DNA of 64,000 nt from Klebsormidium nitens (Eukaryota > Streptophyta > Klebsormidiophyceae > Klebsormidiales > Klebsormidiaceae), in the NCBI GenBank assembly GCA_000708835.1, contig DF236984.1, positions 1 to 64,000 on the forward strand, read 5' to 3'. Positions 28,291 to 40,600 of the stretch are shown piece after piece (the stretch's first letter is position 1; each line of letters begins with the position of its first letter). The translations under genes and the position numbers were made by a program. Under the pieces are notes generated by a model. The model worked only from the letters and a program-made list of their open reading frames with translations, did not search any database and was not told the origin of the DNA.

Positions 28291-31200
28291 CTACAAGGAG
28301 GGCATTGTTATCCGATGCAGTGGAGTGCTTGTGACAAACTCGACAGGGTGCTAGAGCGTACCGACAAAATGCAAACGTGTGTACGGCGTATCCAACATAG
28401 AGATCACTGCCATCGCTTGCACGCAGTATGTCTGCGTTAGTATAGCTCTGGACCATTCTTACTCAAAACACGCACAATGTGCATTGCAAGAGACTAATGG
28501 CATTCAGTAGAACTCAAGACTCGGCATTCCAGTTCACTCCTCATCCATGGCAATGGTTCTACTACTTTGGGCCGGGCCCGCTATCTTCTCGAAGCCTTCC
28601 CTACTACTCATGGTGCATGCGCCATAAGTGGTTCTTTTAAGGGGAGCTGAGCGAGAGTCAAACTCCCGCAAGGTTTGATTGATTTTGTGTAAACATGTAT
28701 GGCATGCAGACATTGTACATATGTATCCCATCAGTGAGCGATGGTAATACCGGAGTACGCGCTTTTGCTTGCTGCTTTGTCGGATTGGCGGCAGGAATGC
28801 ACATCAGGCTCAGGATCGAACACTCAACTGCATCGATCCGATCGTGGCGGCCACATAGCTGTATACAGGGCCGATAGTAAGGATAGAGCTCGTAAACGCA
28901 TAGGAAGCTCTGCGAACTGATTCGCCATCATGCAGAGCTTCAGATCACTTGATCAGCGGAGGTTTTAGGGCCCCGGCGGTCACCCGGCGGTCACGTACTC
29001 AGTGTCGGAGCGTTTGTGAATCTAGGAAGAAGGAAAGCAATCACTTTTCGGAAAGGTGGTCCACTCATCAGAAAAGAGGAATCGATTTGAGGGTTAATTC
29101 TCACTATCATGCAGAGGTCGCAGCTGGCGAGGCGACTCGGACCACCACCCGCACTTCATAACTGGGCAAAATGGTCAAACCGGGTCGGCATTCTTGCCAA
29201 GTGTCACCCGAAATACAAAATATGGTCCGAGGGCGCACGATTATTCTGAGACCCGGGCCGAAATTGGCCTAATATAGTTGGAGAAAACAGACAAAGCATT
29301 TCTTCACCGATTTCGGCGGTTCTTCTTCCGATAGGCTGGAAACATGCTTCCAACAAGAATCATCGAAACGAAACCACGATTGAAAACGATGCAGAAAGCT
29401 GGATTTTGCATGCATTAATAGAGTATTTACTCGTATGCTTGCCCTTGAATGTGCAAAATTTCAGGTTGCGAAACATGATTATGCCAATCCTACCTCATGT
29501 AAGTTAGGAGTATTTATAGTGGTGGCAATCACTGGGTTGGTCAGTGGCGCGCTCTGCCAGTGCAACTTTTACAGTTGCATGCGTTCTAACTTCTAACCGA
29601 ACTTTCTGACACCCGTCGTCAGCTCTGGTCACCCCGGTCGACGGCGGGCCAGATCTTACCCCCGAGCATAGGTATGATGGACGGTGCCGACTCCCGAGCT
29701 TGAAACGTACCGTCGTACTACGTACGACCAACTTGAAACTCCGGCCGGGGTGGCCGCATTGACACAACTCGCCCGCCCCCGGGGCTCATCCCCTGTCACA
29801 CCAGTTCACGGCGCCGGCGTTTGACCCCGTCACGCATACGTCACCGTCTCGGCTTTCACTGTTCAGTCTGGTTCTCGGATTCTCGGGTGCTCAAATATCA
29901 ATGCCAGCTGGCAAGCTCCCCCTGATCCGGAGTCTGAGTCTTGACTCCTGACTCCTGAGGCTGAGGTCGACTCATCCGAGCAGGGAGGGAGCAGGGAGGC
30001 ATTTGAAATGGCGGATCTTGAAGTGTTCATACAGGGATCTCCTGAAGCGCACTCTGGGGCTTCTGCATGACGCAGAAGACAGGCCCCATGGCGGATATTG
30101 CATCAACCTGCAACCTCGTGGACGACAGGGGTATGATAGCTTCTTAGAGTTGGCTTTTGGCTGGTCTTCATTGAGCTGTTCGCTTGCTGTAGCTGCTTGA
30201 TTTGTTTTTGGCGCTACATTGGGTTCCTGAGAAGCTGAATGCGCATAGGAGAGCTGACCTTTGTGGGAAGACCTAGAGTTGCCGCAAAGGTTTGGCCATT
30301 CAGGGTTTTACCCCAGACTCTGAAAGCTAGGGGCAGCTCAACAAGGGGAGCAATCAGGCGCATTCTCTACTCAACTGGCTGATCTACATTGTTTTTTGGC
30401 GGTGGAATAACAAGGTAATGGTTTTCTCCTCCTTTGTCTTTAGACACGTGCTTGCAAGTCGCAAGTCAGTGCCAGACAACTCGAGCTATTCTGACCCCGA
30501 CTATACAAGTGTTGTGTGTCAGGCAGCCCTCGTAAGGGTGTAAAAGCAGACATTGACTGTAGGTATCAAAAATTTCCCCAACATTTGCGAAGGGTTTTGA
30601 TGAGCTTGAGTCTTTTGGCATATCGACGTGCTTCTCTGGACGTCTCTCCCTGCACTTTGGAAAAGTTAGGGTTCAAGGGGGTCAAGCACAAGTTATATCC
30701 AATTGCAAGTGCTTCTGGCGAGCGATGCACCCTGTATATTGGTATTGAAGTTTAAGTAGTGATATGTGAGTTGCATTGCAAAGAGCAACCCGGAAGAGAT
30801 TGGTTGGATTGTCTGAAAACATTTTGTTTCGTGTTCAATAAGGTCCAACTGACAAGCAAACCTCTGGAAATGCGTATTGATAGAAAACAGCCTTCGCATG
30901 ATCGAGTGTAAGGCACGATTTAAGCATCTGCTTATGGACTTTTTAGGAAGGTTCTAATGCAACTGTGGCTTCGTTTCACACTCTTTCTCCTGGCAGGTCA
31001 GATGGCCCGTTCGCAAAGCGTTTGCAAACCGTTCAGTCAATGTACATTGTCAGTGGTTAAGCACACAAGTAGATTTTTTTTGCAGTTGTCAAGTTGGTTC
31101 CACGGTTGATATTGGCAGACCACGTGCCGAACTCCGGTTTCTTTACACATTGACCTTTTGCTTGTGTCCATGGTTCTGGACAAAATAAAACATTCGATAA

Positions 31201-31692
31201 CGCAACAGTGATTGCAAATATTTGCAGTCCTTTGCAGTTGGCAGAAAGCACCTTTGAAGTTGGGGACAGCATGCCATACTGTCACCTGTGCTTCTCTCCC
31301 TCTTTAGCTCACTTCACGTGAGATTACCTTTTAGTCTCTTGTCCTCTTGTTTTTTGAGTGAAGCACGGTTATGCTGAATTCTTACTCTCTGGTTATTTCC
31401 AGGCACCCTACGAGCTAGTAAGGCGGCGGAGACGCCCCAGCCACTTGTGCTCTTTGCTCATCAGACGCTACAGCCTCAAGCCCGAATGAGTCGCACTTCC
31501 GGGGGGGCCACAATCACACTAGCAGAGGTTTTCGAGTTGGACATAGGAACAGCACAAGTGCAAAGGATGACTCGAGCGTCTGCGGTTAGCTGCCTAAATC
31601 CATGTGAAGCCCGGAAGCAGCAATGAGTGTGTGTCGCTGAAGACAACTTGAGCGTCCATCGCTAGAGGTCCGCTGACATCAGCATCAGCGTC
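28291..31692. other. Unannotated spacer, 3.4 kb
   Basis: No gene is supported between BUD32 and the histidine kinase. A direct repeat of CGGTCACC(CGG) type lies near 28975-28996. The right part must contain the kinase promoter and 5' UTR. A possible 5' UTR splice acceptor (pyrimidine tract then CAG) ends near 31403, but nothing proves its use. Confidence 0.4.
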
Positions 31693-34600
31693 ATGCGGCC
31701 GGCAGGCGGCCGGGGCTCCTCGGGGGGCCCCTCCTCTGCCAGCACGTCCGGTCCGACCTCCCCCCAACGCAACAACGACACTTGGGATCTGAGCATCTTC
31801 AAGGTCCCGAAGCCAAAGTCGTGCATCTTCTGGTGCAAGCACTGTCCCCCCGGCTTGCGCCGCTTCCTCCTATGGCTGTGGCTCTTTGTCGGGCTTGCGG
31901 CAGCGGTGACGGCCGCTGTCATCATCATCCGCAACCTGAAGGTGAACCGGCAGCGGGACTTGGAGCTCGAGTGCAAGAACAGGGCGAACGTGCTGCAGAG
32001 CGAGCTGCGCGCAGCGGCGGACCAGGCGCTGATGTACTCGGGGTTCGTGCTGACGCTGCAAGGGAACCTGACGCAACAAAACTTCCAAACGTGGGTTCCC
32101 TCTCTCCGGCATGTCTCATCTGGATTCGTATCGACTTCGCAGGGGGTTCTGACACAGGCCAAAATCGAATTTTCAATTTTCTCCACAGCCTTACTTTGTC
32201 TGTTCAGCAGCTTCCAGTTGAAATGTCTCTGATTCATGTTGCACAGCTATCCCCATTGTCTCTGTCCAGCCAGCATCTCTCGGTTTCTGAGCTGCTTTCC
32301 AACACCGACCTCAGAGCCCCCGAAGCTTGTAAGGAATGGCCCACAGCTTGCTTTTCTTGTAAGATCTGGAGCTATGAAGTTCACCACTGAGACTTCCCTT
32401 TGCCAAGCATACGGTCCTTCCTATTCCAATCTTTGCAATATCAGTGTTAACAAACACCTTACACACCTGGCAGGTTTGGAGAGGCAACAATTCGCGCTCG
32501 GTTTCTTCTTGGGCGCATCGCCTACTTGATCCGGGTCACACAGGCGCAGCGGCCACTGCTTGACACGCCCTTCTTCCCCTTCACGCAATACGCTCCAAAC
32601 TCGTCAACGATCCAGGTGCCTCGAGACAATGCATCGGAGTATGCCCTCGTGCGGTATACAGGGCAGGTGCCGCTGAGGGGTAATGTCTTTGGCCTCGACC
32701 TGGCAGGTTCGTGATTGTTCCAACTCGATCATCAACTCCCTGCAAATCCTGCATCTTCATACGTGGTAGAAAGTGTCGGCGGGCTGGTCTACTGTCGTTG
32801 GCAGGGACACCGTCAATGGGTTTCGAGTACAGGACCCTCTGGTTTGTGGTTATCATTGTATCAAGCAACTTTTTCTATCTTCGACAAAGTTCTGCTGAAC
32901 ACTTGACCTTGGGTGATGCGATTCTGCGGTTTTCTTGAAAAGAACCGTTTGTCAAACCCTGAAAAGTCTCTCTTTGGTTGCGGAATGACGTCTTCCAAGC
33001 CCGTGAGGCTTGAAAGGGGGAGATAGTAGGAGTTTTGCCGCAGAATCACACAGTCTTTGTGTCGAGCAGCGTCCCTACTCTTGGGAGCGTCCACTGGCGC
33101 TCAAGGTGTATGATCTGCTGATGTCCTCTCTGCTATCTCTTCTGTGGCAGCCGATCCCGTCCTGTCGCAGACCATTTTCGAAGCTCGGGACACGGGCAAG
33201 GAGCAGCTCTCCCCCCCCCGCATCCTCTACAACGGACTTCTGGGTTTCGTCATCGTTTCTGCAGTCTACGAGCCAGTCGCTTTCCCGGAAAGTGCGACTG
33301 TGCAGCAGCGTCGGGACGCTTGCATCGGGTGAGACATTGTAGGCAGGGCCGCGTTGTCATCACACGTAGTTCGAAGGCTCTCTCTACTCGGTTGTGTGTA
33401 GTTTGATCTGCTCTGGTTGGATCTTGACAAGGCTATGCACGTTTATGTAACGAGCTGAAAAGCAATGTTTTGAGTTGGCATGGAATCTCGTAACCTGCTC
33501 GGCTTCACGCACCTGTTTTGTGCATATGAACAACTCCCTGCGATCTCCGATTGTCTGGTCCGTCTCCACTTTGGAGCGTTCATCACCACACGCGATAAGA
33601 ACCAAGCCAAGCGCAGCTTTCGTGATTGCTGTTAATGGGTTTGTAATGTCTTGTTTCTGGAGACCACAGTGGGAGTGTCGTCGGACTTGAACCAGTGCAC
33701 CGATGCTGCTTGAAATCGCGAATTTTCGAAGTGTCTAATTCGTCTCGCTGTCTCGTCCTGCCCTGAATTTGCAGCGACCTCCGTCTCACAACCGTTGTAC
33801 GGTCTGGCCTTTGTGGTACGCCTTATGATAAGAACCTTTTTGGAGTAGTTCAACCGTGTGATTGGAGCTTTATGCGCAGATGAGCTGGCCGAGTCCTCGG
33901 TGGTATGCTCCCGAGTTTTTAAGGGGATGCATTTTCACTGTTACAGATATGGGTGCTCCTATGCGTGTCAAGGTGTGCAACGGTGCTTGTAACTCTGCTT
34001 GTCCACTGGGCAAAGAGAGTTGACCGAGTTTGACGCAATGTGTATTGCCCACTTTGCAGGTACACCTATGCGCAAGTGAACGCGCAGTCGCTGGCTAACA
34101 ACGTGTTTGCCAATTTCTCTGACACGAGGGTGGAGTCGCGCGTGTATGACGTCACAACAGAGCCCCCCCAGGACACGAACCTGCTGTATGCCCGCCACTT
34201 CCAAAATAACAACGGAAGTGGCAGTTCGGCTACGCTGCTCGACCAAGGGACCAACCTCACCGTGATGCTCCCAAAATGGAAGCCCGACTACGCAATTCCA
34301 ATTTATGAGCAATCCAGGATCTACTCCTTGCAATGTAGGAGGGTGAGTTGTTCAAAACGCTTTTTCGCTCTGATCGAGTCTCAGACAAAACTTGCCCAAC
34401 CATATCGGACCAAGCCTTGGCTTATTTAACCAGAAGATGCAGCGGGTTTGAGACGCAGCCAGCTTCCATCATGTTTCAAAAAAGTATAAAAGGACGCTAG
34501 ACTACTTCGAGTTTCCCCAACGTCAAGTTGAATCCAATGACCCCTATTCCATTCCTTCTGAGCCGTGTTGAGCTTCGTGCTCGAAATTTCCAGTTTTGAC

Positions 34601-37600
34601 AAGTTCAGAGGTTTCCAAAGACTGCTTTTCCTCTTAGGTCCGTCCATTGTTTCCATCTCACAGGTCACGTCTCTTGTTTCCATTTTTCTCTAAGAAACCC
34701 GTCGCTTGAACTTTTCTGGCTTGTGCCCTGCAGACAAACCCGGGTAATGCCAGGATCGTGATGACCGGGGTGGGCTACGCGATCCTCATCATGTTCGTGG
34801 TTCTCATGGCCGCCCTGACCATGTACATTTCCTTCAAGCGCCTTGACAGCATGGAGAAGGTGCGTAAATTCCAAGAATCCTGGACGCCTTCTATGATCCG
34901 AGCTCCAGGGGTTAGGGTTCTAAGATTGAGATTTTGGGGTCTTGGGATTGGCAGTCTGACCTTGTGAAATTCGTATTCCAACGGCCGCCCTGACCATGTA
35001 CACTCCTTTCAAGCCCCTTGACAGCATGGGGAAGGAGTGAATAGATTCAGGCTTGGTGATGACGTCTGTTTCTTGAGGAGGACTCACAGACTAGCTGCAC
35101 ACACCGCTTTCCATAAATCTAAACGTGAGTTCAAAGGAATTTCCATTTTGGATGACCCTTTCCTCGTCAGCCACTTTTCGAAGTGGCACCGTAGCAATCT
35201 GGGCAAAGAGTCGAGTAACATTCTTCCAGACCAGTCCAGCCAACTAGCAGAAACTATTTTCAGACAATAGAAAATGATCTGAGTTCTGAAGCTTTGCGTA
35301 CATCTGCAGGAGGCGGCTCGGATGCATATAGTGTCTGAACGACTGTCGATGGCCAAGGCTGCGGCTGAAGCTGCTGACACTGCAAAAGGTAGGCGCCCCT
35401 TTTCCCTCCCGGGCAGATGAGTTGCAAGGTTACGGCCAACCTGGGGACTATAGAATGACGGCTAAGGTTATATACAGAATGTACGGGTTGGAAATTGACA
35501 GTCCGCCTTCGAGTTTCCATCGTGAAATCCAGGTCCATTATTGACACGATGGCTTTCATTTATCGCCAGCACCACCCGTCCTGTCGCTTTTTTGGAGTGA
35601 CTCACCTCTGACTGGCAATGCGGTTGAGCGAAATACAGTTTCCAAGTCGTTCTTGAGTGTTCCGAGTCCTTCCAATCAGCTCCAGGTCTTCTGAGTTCTC
35701 AGGTAGCGAGACGTTTCGAGGTTTCGAGGCCTCCCGTTTCGAGCGCAACGGTTCACCAGTTGAAACTCGAGATCGAAATCTGCTGACTCTTCTTGATGCT
35801 TGTCGACTCTGCAGGCCGCTTTCTGGCAACCGTTTCTCACGAGATCAGGTCAGTTCCCTCCCGAGATTGTCGTGCACGTAAATGACCACTCGGACGAGTC
35901 TGCTTGATATGGTCTTTGGAAACGGTTGTTAGAATGCTCTCTTCAGTTATGAGCCTCTTTGAGATTATGCGTTATTCTATGCATCTAATCTAGGGATAGA
36001 TTAGAAACGTTCTCCTTTCGTATACATCTGCCGGTTCCTAGAGAACGATGCTGAGTCTGCCTTTGCTGCTTTTTCTGCAGGACCCCCCTGAACGGTGAGA
36101 CCCCCTCGTGGCTCGTACGCGGTTCCTTGTGTTGACGCCGTTAAATACTGCACAGCGCACGTTTGTTTCCAACCATGCACTTGTTGCAATCACATACTTT
36201 GCCACTTTCGTCCCTTGATTATCCTTAAAAATGGGTGCTTTGGTCTGGGCTTGGACTTTTGAGCAAAGAGAGCCGTAAGACTTCGCCAGTGAGGGAATCA
36301 CAGGCATTCCAGGGTTCTCAGCGCCTGCGGCTGCGAAGGAATCGCGTGCCTTCGTTGCACACGTGGAGAGCTCTATGTGCTCGCTCTCGCTTTCGTGTTC
36401 ACTGCATGTGCACGAGCTGTTCTGCGTTGCCTTAACTGAAAACGAATGCATGTCGATCAAGCTGGTCGAACGGCGATCTCGTACTTGCAGGCGTGTTGGG
36501 CTGCATGTCGCTTTTGTTGGACACTCCGCTGAACGACGTCCAGCTGGACTATGTGCGGACGGCGCGGGCCAGTGGCAAGGCGCTGGTTGCTCTGGTGAGC
36601 GGACTCTCGCAACCCAGGGAATCTTGAAGCCATTATTTCAGAAGTACTCAAAGTAGCTTGTTCAGAGGACTCGTCTGTGGGCGTCGGATATGCGGACGTC
36701 CAGATTTCGTGGACTACATTCCGGACAGCAGTAGGGCGATAATTCCGACACTGCGGGGATAAGGCCTTGACACCGCCGACCCCTTTGAAAGGAGACCCAT
36801 TCCTTGTGCTCCACATCATCGCTTCTCTGCCTCAGCTGTGAGAAGGCCCTGCGAGCGACAAGAGAATCTGATTGCGATCGGAAAGCCACGCTGGGCTCTC
36901 TTCGGGGAACTTGCATCAGTGTTCTCCATGCTCTTGTTAGCTTCCACAAGTATTTTGCTTATTGTCTGAAGTCTTCGTTTTTGTGCAGGTCAATGACGTG
37001 CTGGATCTCAGGTGAGCATCGTCCCGTCCACTTTCTCCTCACCCGGCTTGCCGAGGACAGTGGATTGATTGAAGACATTCCACTTTGATGTGTCAACATA
37101 TACTGCGGCCATTGCTGTTTCTTGCTGTTTTACATTGCCCTTTCCCCCCGTCTAGACAGGGTGTGTGGAATATACAATCGATATTGTCCATTGTTGGCTG
37201 GCCCCCATGAGGTGCGTTAGAGCAGAGAAGAAGAATCTGCGGTCTTTTCTGGCCCGCCTCTCGGCCACGTCTTTTTGGGTTTCGTCCTAACATTGCTCGC
37301 TGACGCGCTGTTTTTCAAGAGCTGCCAAAGAGAGTCGTTTCTCATTCGCTGTCGCTTACTTCTTTCTTGTCGAAAGGCAGGGTCGAAGGAATTTGTAGCT
37401 CGTAGGTTTGTCCTCACCCTGCAGCTTCAGCTAAGCAAACCGTCACGCTACAAGAAGGCGTCAGGTTGTCAAGCGCACCAAAGACATTACAACTCTGAAG
37501 ATCTGGTCGTCAGAGGGACTTGGTGCACACGAATGTCGACTCAGCGACCAACTGGCCAATTTTCCCAATTGTGGTCGCCGTGGTGATACGGGTTCCAGAT

Positions 37601-40600
37601 CGCCCTCGAAATGCTTTGCTCCTGTTGTGATCGCACTCGAAATGCTTTGCTCCTGTTGTGCTCTACCATTGCAGAAAGTTCAAGGCTGGTGCTGTGCAGC
37701 TGGGCCTCTTTCCCCGGGCAATCTTTTTCTCTCAATCATTGGATGATGGATACTTTAAGAATCTGAAGTCTGTCCTGACTCATCGCGCCTAACACGTGCA
37801 GCAAAGTAGAGGCGGGCGCCATGGAGCTGGAGTGCGAACCATTCGACATCCGTTCGTTGATCGAGGACATCTTGGGCATGTTTGCGAGCACGACCCGAGA
37901 GAAGGGCCTCGAGTTGGCAGGCCTTGTCAGGGACGGCGTTCCGGAGACGGTCGTCGGCGACGCTGGGAGGATCCGGCAAGTGCTGATCAACTTGCTGGGA
38001 AACTCGGTCAAGGTGAGGCGAAGCTGATCTCAAGCTTTTGGGTTAGGAATTTTGGTCTTGAACTCTTTGAGTGAAGGGCTTCGGAATGATGGGCCTCGTT
38101 CTCGAAAGCTTACCTGAGACTCTGGTCGGCGATGGGGCCACAATTCACTAGTTGGTGATTAACCTGCTGGTTTTCAGGTCAAGGTGAGGCGAAGCTGTGG
38201 TCCCGCTTTTGGTTTCTTGGAGCTCATTCAAAAGATACTAGAGAAAGGGCCTTGAACTGGCGGGCCTTATTTGAAACTCGGTCGGCGACGTGCGGACAAG
38301 GTCTGTCTGGTGCTAATGGGTTCGCTGGGGTGCTCATCAAAAGGTGGGCCAAATGTGGACGCCTATAGACATTTTGTGATCTGGATGATGGTAGTCGTTT
38401 GAAGTGGAGTTCTTGAGACGTTCGTTGGCAATATGGTCAGGTGCTTGGGGAGTATGTCAGTCGAACAGAAGGTATGGTCCCAGGAAAAATTGTTGACTAG
38501 AAAGGGTTGTTGTTTACCAACTTGAGCCGGCAAGTCTGGTCCGAAGGCTGTGCCAAGAAGCACTTCTGATGCTGGGGGTTTCTGCCGGCGATGCGGACGA
38601 TGCAAGAACGATTTGCCAATTGCTGATCAACTTGCTCTGGGGTTTTCTGTCAAAGGAACTCATTCTTGCATTGTGCGATCTGGCTCGTTGCCTTACTTGG
38701 ACTTCGGTGAGTATCAAGCTTCCAGTGGGGAAAACAGAAAAGGCCAAAACGCCGTTTATTTTCTCCAACTTACTTCTGATGAAGGCTCAACAAAAGCAGA
38801 CGTGGTGTCCGTCCTCTCGTCCGCAGTTCACTCAAAAGGGCAGCGTCTTCGTTTGCGTCTGGGCCGCCCATTTCCCGAAAAGCGCCCCCCCGACGGCGGA
38901 AAGCGACCGTGCCGGGCCAGCGGTTTCCTGGGTCTCGAAGGACGTTCTCGACCTTTCCGGAGGGGGTCGGGGGGCGACCCTCCGGCGCGCGAAGCTCGCA
39001 TTCGGCAGCCCGAACATTCTTGTCGCGCCCGCAGCAGGGCCGTCCGGGATTGGGGGCAGCTTCCGAGAAGATGACGGGCGGCGGATCTCGAAAAGCTCCA
39101 TGTTTGGGAGCTTGAGACTAGGCCGAAGCGCCCGGTTTTCAGAGCCAAGCAAACCTGGGGAGCACCCGGGGGGGATCCTCAAGTCGGCGTCGGCGCTCGG
39201 GAGTAGCTCACGGTTCAAGCACGTGACGATCAGTATACCGGACCCTGCCGGTGAGGAACCGAGCACGTCCGAGGAGCGGAGGACAGAGGACAGGAGGACT
39301 GAGGAGACAACGGCGCGAAGCGCCAGCTTCTCTCAAAAGTTGAAGATGACGCTCAGCGGGTTGACGAAAGGGGCGCTGCTCCGGAAAGGGGGGGAGCGAG
39401 AGGAGGCGGGACGGGCCCCCGAGAAGCAAACCGTCCCCCCCGCAGGGAGCACGGAGGATTCCGACGGGGCTCGGAGCCGGGCACGGCGGAGAAGCTTTGA
39501 GATCTACGACCGCACTTCGAACTCGATGCGACGGGATATCGAGATGGGCTCTACGAAGGAGACCCCTGAGGGGAGGCTGCGGGAAGTCGAGAAGGACGCG
39601 AGCACCAGGGGGGGAGAGAACGGCTCAGCGAGCGACCTCCCAGAAGAGGATATGGAGCTGCGGGTGTTCTTCCGGGTGGAGGACACTGGGCCGGGTGTGC
39701 CCCCGAACGTGCAGAGCAAGCTGTTCCGGCCGTTTCAGCAGGCGGACAGCAGTACGAGCCGGAAGTTTGGGGGAACCGGAATCGGGCTTGTCATCAGGTA
39801 AACACTCCTCTTTCTCCTACCGCAAAGCGATGGTCTTTCTCGAAATGTTTCATGTCCCCTCCAGCAACAAATCAGATGGTGCCGGCTTCGCTGAAGGAGA
39901 CTCCGGTCTTGATCAGGTCCTCGTTAGGCCTTTCAGATAGAAAGGACTCTGTGGCGAGGACTCTGTGGCAGATGCAATACGATGCCGACATAGCACGTTT
40001 TTGGGTTGGTGTTTCTACAAGAGTCCCTTCAAGGCACTTCCTTCTTAACCTCTATTTGTTCCTTGAAATCTACCTTGCATCCTGTCTCCCCCTCTCCAGT
40101 GATTGGCTGAACACTTTCATGAGCGGTTCCATCATGGCCTGCAAAGATCGACGTGAAGAGTGTTCGCTTCTGCTACCTTCCTTTCAGTCAGAGTCAGAGT
40201 CAGAGTCAGAGTCAGAAAGAGCCCCTCCAGTTATTCACCGCTCCTTCCCTTTCTCACCAGTGAACGGCTGATCACGCTCATGGGTGGTTCCGTCATGGCC
40301 TGGAGCGAAACCGACGTCGGCACCAGCTTCCAGTTCGACGTCCACATGCCCGCCGTTGACCTCGCCCCCCCCACCCCTAGTTCCGGCGGGCAGTCGCCTG
40401 TCGCCAACCATGGGACCAATTGGCAACAGAGCTCGAGAGCGCCGTCCGATTTCGAGGGCGCACGCGCGATTGTGGTTCAAGACGAGGACGTAAGTTCAGA
40501 ATTCTTTAGAAGTGTCTGAGCTTTCAAGTATTTGGGGGTTGCTGTACGCGCCACGTGCCTGTGAGTTGGGCCTCGTTTTGGCAAGGTGCTGATTTGCTGG

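Noticed and set aside
30003-30200. Short frames near 30000-30200 as a separate gene
   Set aside because: The best reading, starting MADLEVFIQGSPEAH, ends after about 20 codons with no clear donor. Not enough to call.
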